Position numbers and translations under genes: made by a program. The notes below the pieces were generated by a model. The model worked only from the letters and a program-made list of their open reading frames with translations. It was not told the origin of the DNA and did no database searches. From Tritrichomonas musculus (taxonomy: Eukaryota > Parabasalia > Tritrichomonadida > Tritrichomonadidae): DNA of 64,000 bases. The DNA lies in the NCBI GenBank assembly GCA_039105265.1, contig JAPFFF010000010.1, forward strand, positions 3,906,001 to 3,970,000. Reading direction: 5' to 3'. Shown one piece after another: positions 40,621-50,118 of this stretch (position 1 is its first letter; each line of letters opens with the position of its first letter).

Positions 40621-42189
40621 ATGACAACACCAACAATTCAACCATCATATCAATCATTCTGTCGGTTAACACAAAATGATGATAGTAGTGATTTTAGATT
40701 TTTTATTAAATATGAGCAAGAACAACAGATACAACAGACCGAAATCAAAACAACACTTAACAAAGCACGTATTATTTCACAAAAAGTTAATACATTTTAT
40801 CAATCCGATCCGACGATCGAATCTATTGAACTTTATATACCATTTCATTTTAAACTTTTAAAAGATCAAACACAAATTAAAGACAAAATCGACCAAATTT
40901 TTCAAAAAATCATCGAATCGACTAGTAAACCGATATCAGTTTCAGAAGAAGAAATATTTCTTTTAACATTACTTTTGAGATCAATTGATTATCACGAAAA
41001 AGACGAACATGTCTCATTTGAGTTCACCAAATTTATCAGCACTATTGAAGAAGCAATTTCATTACTATCAACGTCGTTCCATTTAGAATCCATTAAATTT
41101 TTATCAGAACATTTCGTTGGTTTTCTAAAAAGTGACATGTTCCAAAAAATCGATGAAGAAATCATTCTCGACATCATCGATTTTCATGTCCATCAAAACA
41201 AACAGCAAAATCGATCAGGACAATCAGACGAATACTCGCAAATATTCAATATTTTCAAAGACAACAACGAACCTCTTTTTCTGATGCATTTTCTGCTTCA
41301 AATCGATGAAGAAAGGCTTAACAAAGACATGACCGAGTACATCATCAGTCACATCGATGGTGAAATTGCATCAAACGAGACGGCATTGCTCGCTGAAATC
41401 GCCAAAAAATACTTCCAAGAAAAAGAGAAACAATTTTCTAATTTCCATTTTGATTACACAGGATCGCTGCAAACATTCATAATTCCAAATGACGGAAACT
41501 ACGAAATTGAGGCGATTGGAGCTGCTGGATCGGGAGGTAACACGTATGGCACGAATTTCACGAGCAAGGGAGGGAAAGGCGCCAAAATTGTTGCCCATTT
41601 TAGATTCAATAAAGGAGAAGTGATCGACATTGTTGTTGGCGGAATTGGAACATCAAAACAGGCAACGCAGAAAAATGGCACATCAGGTGGCGGTGGAGGA
41701 GGGACGTTTATTTTCAAACGAATTGAAAAAGTGAGCGATGATAGATACCAATTCACCAAAGGCGAAATAAACTATGAGACGTTACTTGTTGTTGCAGGAG
41801 GCTCTGGCGGTGAAGACAGCGGCCATTATAATCGAAATAGTAGTGGATATGATGGAGAAGCATCTAATTACAAATCTCCCAACAATTTCACAGCATATTC
41901 AACTTATACTTACAGTGATCAGTCAAGTGATTCTGACTCACAAGTCAAATGCATTCCACAATTCATTAAATATGACGCGAAAGGAACATTTTATGAAAAT
42001 GGAGACGGAATTTCACGTGGCGGTTATGGGTGCGGTGGATCAAGAAATAACAATTTTGCGCCAGGCGGAGGATGGTGCCAAGGATCAAATAGCGGACAAG
42101 CTACGAGCTGGAGTCTTGATACCAAAGCAGTTGGGACAGATGGATTCAACGAAAACAATGGATCTGTCACAATCAAATACAAATGTTAA
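40621..42189 (+). CDS. BACK-like N-terminus with ALK-type glycine-rich C-terminus
   Basis: A 522-aa protein. Residues 1-250 are helical; LLSTSFHLESIKFLSEHF...FQKIDEEIILDII resembles the BACK-like region of trichomonad BTB-type proteins, although the BTB part itself is weak. From about 283 (GSLQTFIIPNDGNYEIEAIGA) to the end is a glycine-rich domain: GSGGNTYG, SKGGKGAKI, VVGGIGTS, a Gly run (GGGGGG), VVAGGSGG and GYGCGGSR. Order and spacing resemble the glycine-rich domain of ALK/LTK receptors. No signal peptide or TM segment is present, so it is probably intracellular. GC content rises in the C-terminal half, partly because of Gly codons. Function unknown. Confidence 0.75.
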   Translation: MTTPTIQPSYQSFCRLTQNDDSSDFRFFIKYEQEQQIQQTEIKTTLNKARIISQKVNTFYQSDPTIESIELYIPFHFKLLKDQTQIKDKIDQIFQKIIESTSKPISVSEEEIFLLTLLLRSIDYHEKDEHVSFEFTKFISTIEEAISLLSTSFHLESIKFLSEHFVGFLKSDMFQKIDEEIILDIIDFHVHQNKQQNRSGQSDEYSQIFNIFKDNNEPLFLMHFLLQIDEERLNKDMTEYIISHIDGEIASNETALLAEIAKKYFQEKEKQFSNFHFDYTGSLQTFIIPNDGNYEIEAIGAAGSGGNTYGTNFTSKGGKGAKIVAHFRFNKGEVIDIVVGGIGTSKQATQKNGTSGGGGGGTFIFKRIEKVSDDRYQFTKGEINYETLLVVAGGSGGEDSGHYNRNSSGYDGEASNYKSPNNFTAYSTYTYSDQSSDSDSQVKCIPQFIKYDAKGTFYENGDGISRGGYGCGGSRNNNFAPGGGWCQGSNSGQATSWSLDTKAVGTDGFNENNGSVTIKYKC

Positions 42190-42681
42190 AAACAAAATTC
42201 AATTTTATATATATATATATATTTTTTGTATGAGTACTTTTTAATTTAAATACTAACCTTGCCAGGAAACTTTTAAATCACAGGAAGTTCGTCCTTCCGC
42301 TTCCCAGGAATTAGTAGTTAAGAACTAATTTATTTCATAACACTGGCTTGCAATTTGGAAAAGTATTTACAGCCTATCATCAAAATTAATCTTCAAAGTA
42401 TTCTTTTTTGATAATCACTTCTTCAGTAAATTGGTAATTTTAAGTATATATACTTGAAAATTTTTAAGGATATAAAATATGTAAAATTCAACAATAATAA
42501 TTTTAATTATTAAATATAAATTATATTTTATATATAAATTATAAACCAACAAAAAATTACATTATTTATCCTTTTTGATTTGAGATATTTAATCAAAAGT
42601 TGATTAAATTTTCTGAGTATTTTTATTTAATATTTTCTAAAGTTTATTTTCTAATTATTTTTAAAAAAGTGATTCTCAAAA
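42190..42681. other. Intergenic region with GC-richer island
   Basis: A (TA)n tract at 42210-42222 is followed by a locally GC-rich segment at about 42256-42325 able to form small hairpins (GGAAG/CTTCC near 42283-42298 and ATTAGT/ACTAAT near 42309-42329). The rest is AT-rich. No ORF. A structured RNA is possible but nothing known was recognised. Confidence 0.3.
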
Positions 42682-45600
42682 ATGGAAGAATCTGAATTTA
42701 AATCAACAAATATTTCCTGGAAAGAAGATATAATAGATTTAAAAAACTATGAAAGACAACAAAAAATAAAAAATGAGAGCAATGATTGGAAATTTTTTAA
42801 AATTATTAACATTTCTAAAGGAAATAAAAGAACTGCAAAAATTTCCACCTATCTATATCAAGAATTAACTATCGGAATGCTTACCGAACTATATCGACAA
42901 ATCGATATCAATTCTAAACTAAATCATCCAGCAATATTTAATTATTTTGGATTTAGTCCCATTAATTTCAAAAACAAACCCAAACCAACTATTTTACTTG
43001 AAGAATACTCATCCAATATGTCACTAATGGAACAACTTTATGACAAAAACGGTAATTCAATATCAAGATTAAATGATACACAAAAACTTATTACAATTTA
43101 CGGAATTGCATCAGGAATGTCATATTTACATTTACATAATATTATCCATCGTGATTTAAAGCCGGAAAACATATATTTTGATTGCTCATTTCATCCCAAA
43201 ATAACCGGGTTTGATATTTCAATTGAAATTCCACCGAATTCAGACAAAAACAAATCAATAAAAGGCACAAAGCTCAAAGGGACGATAGAATATCTTTCAC
43301 CTGAAGTTTTATCTTCATTGGAATACAGCAAATCAAGCGATGTCTATGCTTTTTCATTAGTTGTTTATCAAATTGTCACCAATCAAAAAGTTTTCACAAA
43401 TTTCAATAAAGTCAATGAATTAATTAAGAGCATCATTGAAAATGAAGAAAGGCCAAAATTTGAAGGTCAAATTTCTGAAGCTTATCAAAACCTTATCGAG
43501 CAATGCTGGTCGCAAGATCCATCAAAGAGACCAACTTTTGATGAAATTTTGAAAGAATTGAGAACAAATCACGGTTTTATAACCGAAACAGTTGACAAGG
43601 ACGAATTTTCTAAATATATTGAATTCATTGAAAAAGAACCACACTCATTTAACACAAATAAACAAAAAATAAAATTGGACGATTTGCTGAAACTGCGAAA
43701 TCAGTTGTTCGAATCATCAGTTTTGAAAGCAAAATTAAAGAAGGTCGATTATCCAGGAGTTAATCTCGACCTGAGTCGATACAGAATACATCGTCTCCCT
43801 GATAAAAAGAAAGGATATAAAGGTGGTGAAGTTATACAATCTAGTAAATATGGATTAAAAAGATTTTATGCTGAAATTTACCTTAAAGAAATTCACTGCT
43901 TTACCAAAAATGAATTCATTAATTTTTATCGGAAATTGAATATAATTTCACAAGTAAAGCATCCAGCTATTTTAAATTTTGTTGGATTTAGTTCATCTGA
44001 TTTTAATAACAATCCAAACCCAGTAGTTATGACTGAATTCTTCTTTGATGATTTGCGCTCTCATATTGCTTCACCTTGTCGTAACAGAATGAATATGACA
44101 AACTCTGATATTTCGTGTCTTGATCATACTCAATGGAATTACACATGGAAACTCATCGTTTTATATGGAATTGCATCTGGAATGTCCTTTTTACACTCAC
44201 ACAACATTATTCATCGAGATTTGAACGGAGAAAATATAATTCTCGACGATTTATATTTCCCTAAAATAACGGGATTCGATATAGCCAAATTTGTTGAGAA
44301 CGGCATAGGAGAAAAGAGTGAAAGAATTAAAGGAACACCAGCTTATATTGCACCAGAAGTATATTTGAATAAGGAGTATAGTAAGGCAAGCGATGTTTAT
44401 TCATTTGGTCTAATAATGTATGAAATGTTTACAGGTCATAAAGCATTTGAACATTTTTATAGTCCAAAACAAATTCGAGAATATTTATTAGAACAACAAC
44501 AACAACAACAACAACATTGTCTAACATTTGAATTCCCGATTGCAGAAACATATCGAAGACTTATTGAACGATGTTGTTCAAATAAACCAGAAGAACGACC
44601 AACATTTTCGGAAATTGTTTATGAACTTGCAAACAACGAAGGATATATTAATGATGAAATTGATGCATCCAAATTCCAAGAATATATCAAATACATCAAA
44701 GAATCTGAAACTTCTTTTGATCAAACAAAGAGAATTACACTATTTGATGATGCATTTACATCACGACTGAATACATTTCAAGAATCTAATTTCTTTGTTG
44801 ATCTAAATGCTATATATGACACAGATATTAATGGAATTTCCTTTGATTATAATTATTTTGATATGAGTAATTATCATGAAGAAAAATTAGATAAAGGAAT
44901 ATTCTATGTTGTTAAAAAGATGATAAACAATACAACAAATGAAGAATATGTTTCAAAAAAATTATTAACAGTATTGGAAGATACAACATATGATGAAATC
45001 ATTAATTTTTCACAAGAACTTCATATTATTCCAGGATTGAATCATCCTGCTATCTTGAAATTTATTGGTTATATGCAAAGTTTTACAGGAAATAGGTTGC
45101 CAACAATCATTGTTGAATATTCATCAAAAGGATCATTGCTTAAGTATATTGAAGCTAATGCAAAATCAACCGAGAATCAATTAAATGAAACAAACAAATT
45201 AATCATTGTTTATGGAATTGCTTCAGCAATGTCATATTTACATTCACATGATATTCTTCATCGCGATTTAAAACTGGCAAACATATATCTTGATAATTCA
45301 TTAAATCCAAAGTTATCAGGTTTTAATATTTCAATTCAAATAAACAATAAATCTAGAGAACGAAGACCAAAGATCAAAGGAACACCAGCTTATATTGCAC
45401 CAGAAGTATATTTGAATAAGGAGTATAGTAAGGCAAGTGATGTTTATTCATTTGGTCTAATAATGTATGAAATGTTTACAGGTCATAAAGCATTTGAACA
45501 TTTTTATAGTCCAAAACAAATTCGAGAATATTTATTAGAACAACAACAACAACGACAACATTGTCTAACATTTGAATTCCCGATTGCAGAAACATATCGA

Positions 45601-48600
45601 AGACTTATTGAACGATGTTGTTCAAATAAACCAGAAGAACGACCAACATTTTCGGAAATTGTTTATGAACTTGCAAACAACGAAGGATATATTAATGATG
45701 AAATTGATGCATCCAAATTCCAAGAATACATCAAATACATCAAAGAATCTGAAACTTCTTTTGATCAAGCAAAAGGAATTGATCAAATTGATCATATTAT
45801 TGAATCACAAATGTATAAATTTCCTGAAGGCGAACTCATGATCAACATCAGAGATATTTATGAAACCGAATTAAACGATGTATTATTTGATTTTAATACG
45901 ATCAACATTCATAATTATGAGAAACAACAATTAATCCATGCATGCGATTCATTCAAATTATACAAAACAATTGACAAAGAGAGCAAGAAGCCTTTCTTGG
46001 CATATAGAAACAGAGAGAAGTACATAGAATGGAGATTTGATTTGGAAAAGATTCTACAAAATATTTTAATATTAAATCATCCATCAATCATCAAATTCAT
46101 CGGATACAGTCCTATTGACTTTAAGAATAGGCCATTACCAACCATCATAACAGAATATGGATCGAATGGATCATTAGGAAAAGTTCTAGATAATGACACT
46201 AAAAGCAAATCGAAAACATTATTGAATGATACAAAAAGACTCATAATTATATATGGAATTGCATCTGGATTACAATATATGCATTCGCATAAAGTCATTC
46301 ATGGAAAATTGTCTCCATCGAAGATTGTTCTCGATGATTTTTTATTCCCCAAATTGACAGGATTTCAATATTTCAATGATTCAAATATTTATCCAATTCC
46401 TGAAATATCAGAATTGATAGCTTTTCCATCATTTTATGGAGATGTTTATTCATCACCTGAATTTTTCTTATATCATAATGTTTCTACTGCTTCTGATGTT
46501 TATTCATTTGCATTGATTGTGTATCAATTAGTAACAAATGAAAAACCATTTTCTTCAAATAATAGTGAAATTTTAAGACAAATTAGCGAAGAGAACCTTC
46601 GACCAAAATTCAACGAATCAATTCCTGATTGTTATCGAAAACTTATTGAAAGTTGTTGGTCACATGATCCAAAAGAAAGACCAAAATTTGATGAAATTAT
46701 TTATAGTTTGAAAACAAATAAAGATTTTATTAATGATCAAATAAATCAAGAAGAATATCAAAATTATATTCAATTTATTGATGCATTTAATTCAATAGAA
46801 AATACTTCACAAATTGATGATTTTATCATGACTAAAAATGAAACATTTCGGCGAGTTCAGATTGATTTTAATAAATTAAGAAATTCATCAAGAATGAATT
46901 TTTCGTTGAACATCGGATCAATTGATTTGAAACAATTTGAAAAAAAAGAAAAAATTGGTTCAGGAGGATTTGGAGTAGTTTATAAGGCACGTGATATAGA
47001 AACAGACCAAATATTTGCAGCTAAAATCTCAATATATGAAATGGATCAATGTGAAGAAACTACAATTATAAATCTTTCACGAGAAATTAATATAATTTCA
47101 CAATTAAAACATCCATCCATTTTGCAGTATGTTGGATATAGTCCCAGCAACTTCAAGAAGAAACCAAAGCCAGTTATTGTTACTGAATATGCACCAAACA
47201 GCTCTTTGGACGAGATCATCAAAGCAGAAAGAATGGGATGTGGTAATTATGACTGGAATGATACTAAGAAGCTCATCAACATTTACGGAATTGCATCAGG
47301 AATGGCTCATTTACATGATCTTAATATTATTCACCGAGATTTAAAACCAGGAAACATTCTACTTGATGACTATTTGTTTCCTAAAATATGCGATTTCGGA
47401 ATGTCAAAATTCCTTCCTGATAAAGATGACATTCCAGATGACAATACTATACAACCATCAGGATTTAAAGGAACTTATGCTTACACTCCAATTGAAGTCA
47501 TTGATACGCAAAATTATACTAAAGAAGGAGACATTTATGCATTTGCAATGATTGTTTATGAAATAATGACAAATGAAGTTCTTTTTGAAGGCTTAAATCA
47601 ATATCAACTTTTTGCTAGGTTAATGAATGGTTATCGTCCCAAGTTTAATTATCCAATTCCATATGGATATCGAAAACTCATTGAACAATGCTGGCATGAA
47701 AATCCTCGAAAAAGACCTAATTTCAGGCAGATTGTTGAATCCCTTGAAACGAAGAGAGATTTCATAACGCAAAATGTTGATGAAGAAGAGTATCTTAATT
47801 ATGTATCATTTATTAAAGATCAAATTGATGATAATTCCCAACAAAATGCAAATAGTATTCAAGAAAACCCTACTAATGAGAATGATACTTATTCAGATAA
47901 ACAAGAGAGTTTCAACAAAGTTAAAATTGATATGAAAATTGTCGAAGAAATCGACGATGAATCAAAATCATCAAACAACTTCTTTTTAGACTTATCGAAA
48001 TACGAAAGACAAGAAATCATTAGTAAAGGTGATTTCTCGAAATTGTATAAAATCAAAGAAGTTGAAACAGGTAAGATTTATACTGGACAAATGTCAATGG
48101 TTGAAACGAAACCAATGAATAAAGAAGACATTCAAGAATTAGTTATCCAATTGAATATCATTAAAGAACTCGATCATCCATCATTGTTGAAATTCATTGG
48201 ATACAGTCCAATCGATTTTAAGAATCAAAGAAAATCAATCATTCTTACCGAATATGCATCAAACGGCTCATTGGAAGATATCCTTGAGCTTGAAAGGATG
48301 AATAAATCAATCCAAGGATGGAATGATACAAAGAAGTTGATCAATATTTATGGAATTGCATCAGGAATGTCTTATTTACACTCGAAAAACATTTGTCATC
48401 GATCTTTAAAGCCGAGTAACATTTACATCGACGATATCTTAACACCAAAAATTGGAGATTTTGGTTTATCAACACCTTTCACGAACTTGAATAACATTAC
48501 ACATCAATCAATTTCAGGAGTCAAAGCAACACCTATTTATTCATCGCCAGAAGTGCTGCAATTAAATGAATACAGCAAGATGAGTGATGTTTATTCTTTT

Positions 48601-49317
48601 GCATTCATTGTTTACGAAATAATATCAAACGAAATTCCTTTCAGTGAAATAAAAAACAAAACTCAAATCTACAACGAAGTTGTTGTCAAACAAAATCGAC
48701 CTATAATCAATGAAAGTATTAATCAAAGCTATCGTCTTCTCATTGAAAGTTGTTGGTCTCAAAATCCAAATGATAGACCAACATTCGATGACGTTGTTCA
48801 CGTTTTGCGAAGTGATTCAGGCTTCATTACAGAAACAATCAAGAATGAAGATTATCAAAAATACGTGAATTTCATTGATGAAAGAATCAAATCGCAATTT
48901 GAGCAAGAGAAAATTCAAGAAGATGAAAATATCGATCCTATTTATCAGAATGAAGTTGCAAAAAGTGACATTGAACAAATGAAGTTATTGGTAAGAAAAT
49001 ATTCTAAAGAAAACGATACAGAAAACATGTATAAGTACTTTTGTTTGCTAATTAATGCAGGAGAAAGTGAAATTCCATTAAAATACGCTATCGGTCTTTT
49101 CAAATCTGAGTACTATAAACAGGCGTTTAGCTATTTTTCACTCATTTCGCAGACAAATAACCCAATTGCAAAATTCTACATAGCTGTGATGAAATTCTGG
49201 GGATTTGGATGCGAAAAAAATCATGATGAATCTTATAAAATACTTAAATACCTTTCTGATAATGGAATTGATTGCGCAACTGAGTTTCTAGATGATCATT
49301 TCCCAAATTTATATTGA
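42682..49317 (+). CDS. Giant protein with six tandem kinase-like domains and Sel1 end
   Basis: A 2211-aa protein with HRD-region motifs near residues 153, 508, 859, 1203, 1550 and 1904, spaced about 350 apart. Domain 5 (about 1410-1680) is canonical: GSGGFGVVYKA, AAKI, HRDLKPGN, CDFG. Domains 1-3 keep HRD (HRDLKPEN, HRDLNGEN, HRDLKLAN) but have DFG replaced by GFD, GFD and GFN, and lack the glycine loop. Domain 4 has HGKLSPSK and GFQ. Domain 6 has HRSLKPSN with GDFG and no VAIK lysine. Each ends with the RP.F.EI motif. The last 110 residues contain Sel1-like repeats. So one likely active kinase sits among five pseudokinases. The frame is intact over 6.6 kb. Confidence 0.9.
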   Translation: MEESEFKSTNISWKEDIIDLKNYERQQKIKNESNDWKFFKIINISKGNKRTAKISTYLYQELTIGMLTELYRQIDINSKLNHPAIFNYFGFSPINFKNKPKPTILLEEYSSNMSLMEQLYDKNGNSISRLNDTQKLITIYGIASGMSYLHLHNIIHRDLKPENIYFDCSFHPKITGFDISIEIPPNSDKNKSIKGTKLKGTIEYLSPEVLSSLEYSKSSDVYAFSLVVYQIVTNQKVFTNFNKVNELIKSIIENEERPKFEGQISEAYQNLIEQCWSQDPSKRPTFDEILKELRTNHGFITETVDKDEFSKYIEFIEKEPHSFNTNKQKIKLDDLLKLRNQLFESSVLKAKLKKVDYPGVNLDLSRYRIHRLPDKKKGYKGGEVIQSSKYGLKRFYAEIYLKEIHCFTKNEFINFYRKLNIISQVKHPAILNFVGFSSSDFNNNPNPVVMTEFFFDDLRSHIASPCRNRMNMTNSDISCLDHTQWNYTWKLIVLYGIASGMSFLHSHNIIHRDLNGENIILDDLYFPKITGFDIAKFVENGIGEKSERIKGTPAYIAPEVYLNKEYSKASDVYSFGLIMYEMFTGHKAFEHFYSPKQIREYLLEQQQQQQQHCLTFEFPIAETYRRLIERCCSNKPEERPTFSEIVYELANNEGYINDEIDASKFQEYIKYIKESETSFDQTKRITLFDDAFTSRLNTFQESNFFVDLNAIYDTDINGISFDYNYFDMSNYHEEKLDKGIFYVVKKMINNTTNEEYVSKKLLTVLEDTTYDEIINFSQELHIIPGLNHPAILKFIGYMQSFTGNRLPTIIVEYSSKGSLLKYIEANAKSTENQLNETNKLIIVYGIASAMSYLHSHDILHRDLKLANIYLDNSLNPKLSGFNISIQINNKSRERRPKIKGTPAYIAPEVYLNKEYSKASDVYSFGLIMYEMFTGHKAFEHFYSPKQIREYLLEQQQQRQHCLTFEFPIAETYRRLIERCCSNKPEERPTFSEIVYELANNEGYINDEIDASKFQEYIKYIKESETSFDQAKGIDQIDHIIESQMYKFPEGELMINIRDIYETELNDVLFDFNTINIHNYEKQQLIHACDSFKLYKTIDKESKKPFLAYRNREKYIEWRFDLEKILQNILILNHPSIIKFIGYSPIDFKNRPLPTIITEYGSNGSLGKVLDNDTKSKSKTLLNDTKRLIIIYGIASGLQYMHSHKVIHGKLSPSKIVLDDFLFPKLTGFQYFNDSNIYPIPEISELIAFPSFYGDVYSSPEFFLYHNVSTASDVYSFALIVYQLVTNEKPFSSNNSEILRQISEENLRPKFNESIPDCYRKLIESCWSHDPKERPKFDEIIYSLKTNKDFINDQINQEEYQNYIQFIDAFNSIENTSQIDDFIMTKNETFRRVQIDFNKLRNSSRMNFSLNIGSIDLKQFEKKEKIGSGGFGVVYKARDIETDQIFAAKISIYEMDQCEETTIINLSREINIISQLKHPSILQYVGYSPSNFKKKPKPVIVTEYAPNSSLDEIIKAERMGCGNYDWNDTKKLINIYGIASGMAHLHDLNIIHRDLKPGNILLDDYLFPKICDFGMSKFLPDKDDIPDDNTIQPSGFKGTYAYTPIEVIDTQNYTKEGDIYAFAMIVYEIMTNEVLFEGLNQYQLFARLMNGYRPKFNYPIPYGYRKLIEQCWHENPRKRPNFRQIVESLETKRDFITQNVDEEEYLNYVSFIKDQIDDNSQQNANSIQENPTNENDTYSDKQESFNKVKIDMKIVEEIDDESKSSNNFFLDLSKYERQEIISKGDFSKLYKIKEVETGKIYTGQMSMVETKPMNKEDIQELVIQLNIIKELDHPSLLKFIGYSPIDFKNQRKSIILTEYASNGSLEDILELERMNKSIQGWNDTKKLINIYGIASGMSYLHSKNICHRSLKPSNIYIDDILTPKIGDFGLSTPFTNLNNITHQSISGVKATPIYSSPEVLQLNEYSKMSDVYSFAFIVYEIISNEIPFSEIKNKTQIYNEVVVKQNRPIINESINQSYRLLIESCWSQNPNDRPTFDDVVHVLRSDSGFITETIKNEDYQKYVNFIDERIKSQFEQEKIQEDENIDPIYQNEVAKSDIEQMKLLVRKYSKENDTENMYKYFCLLINAGESEIPLKYAIGLFKSEYYKQAFSYFSLISQTNNPIAKFYIAVMKFWGFGCEKNHDESYKILKYLSDNGIDCATEFLDDHFPNLY
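44329..44729 (+). repeat. Near-identical internal duplication, copy 1
   Basis: About 400 bp coding for the activation segment to the domain end (KGTPAYIAPEVYLNKEYSKA onward) of kinase domain 2. It is nearly identical to 45376-45770 in domain 3. Differences are a few bases and the length of a CAA run (poly-Gln). Confidence 0.92.
45376..45770 (+). repeat. Near-identical internal duplication, copy 2
   Basis: Partner of 44329-44729. The flanking kinase sequence in domains 2 and 3 is strongly diverged, so the identity is recent and local. Confidence 0.92.
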
Positions 49318-50102
49318 ATATGATGAGCTCATTTTAAAGAGTAAAATGCAATTCCTCAAATGATCTTATTAAAAATCTAACTTTTCTTTGTATATATTTT
49401 CTACATGATATTATTCATTATGTTGTGATGTCCTTTGCTTTTGGTAATTCAAAATCTAATTGACCAATTAAAAACAATGAAAGGTTCATTTCAAGTTCAA
49501 CAATTTTTTTTTTTTATAATAAAAAAAAAAGTATAGCCCAAGTATAAATTAGTTAGTAATTCATCAAAATTCTTCAGAACATTGATCATGACAACTATAT
49601 TATCCAACATTTGAAGTACAGATTGAAGAAACATATCGTACCATTATTAAACCAACCTTGAAAATCTTTTTTGATGATTTTCTATTCAATAAAGTAGAAA
49701 TTTATTGAATAAAGTTAAAATGGAAAGATTCAATTTCAAAAACAGATTACGTTATTCCACTACTAAGTCACGAAAAGTCATCTTTGTGCTTTATCTCCCG
49801 AGAATTATTTGATACACAGATTTCTCAATGGGTTGATTTATTTTTTGCTTTTAATTCAATTAACTATATAGTTTTTCAGAGCAGAACATGAAAATATATT
49901 ATGATATTTTATAAATCAGTACAAGGTTTAGTTATTTAGTCACAATAAATAAGACATTCCATTGAATAAATTTTTTTTCCAAATTTTCAAATAAAAACTT
50001 TTTCAGAAGAAAATACATTCAAATTTTTCCCACAATTTTTGGCAAAATGGAAAATTTTTGAAAAGAAAATAAAATATGTTTGCTGACATCATTATTTAGT
50101 TG
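49318..50102. other. Intergenic region
   Basis: No ORF of quality. A short stretch near 49612 (FEVQIEETYRTIIKP) weakly recalls the kinase end EETYR.LI and may be a scrap of the kinase family. Confidence 0.3.
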
Positions 50103-50110
50103 TCACATCC
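50103..50110 (+). promoter_or_regulatory. Inr-like element
   Basis: TCACATCC nine bases before ATG 50119 fits TCAYW. Another candidate, TCATTATT, lies at about 50089. Both favour the ATG at 50119 over the TTG frame start at 50080. Confidence 0.4.
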
Positions 50111-50118
50111 AAAATAAA

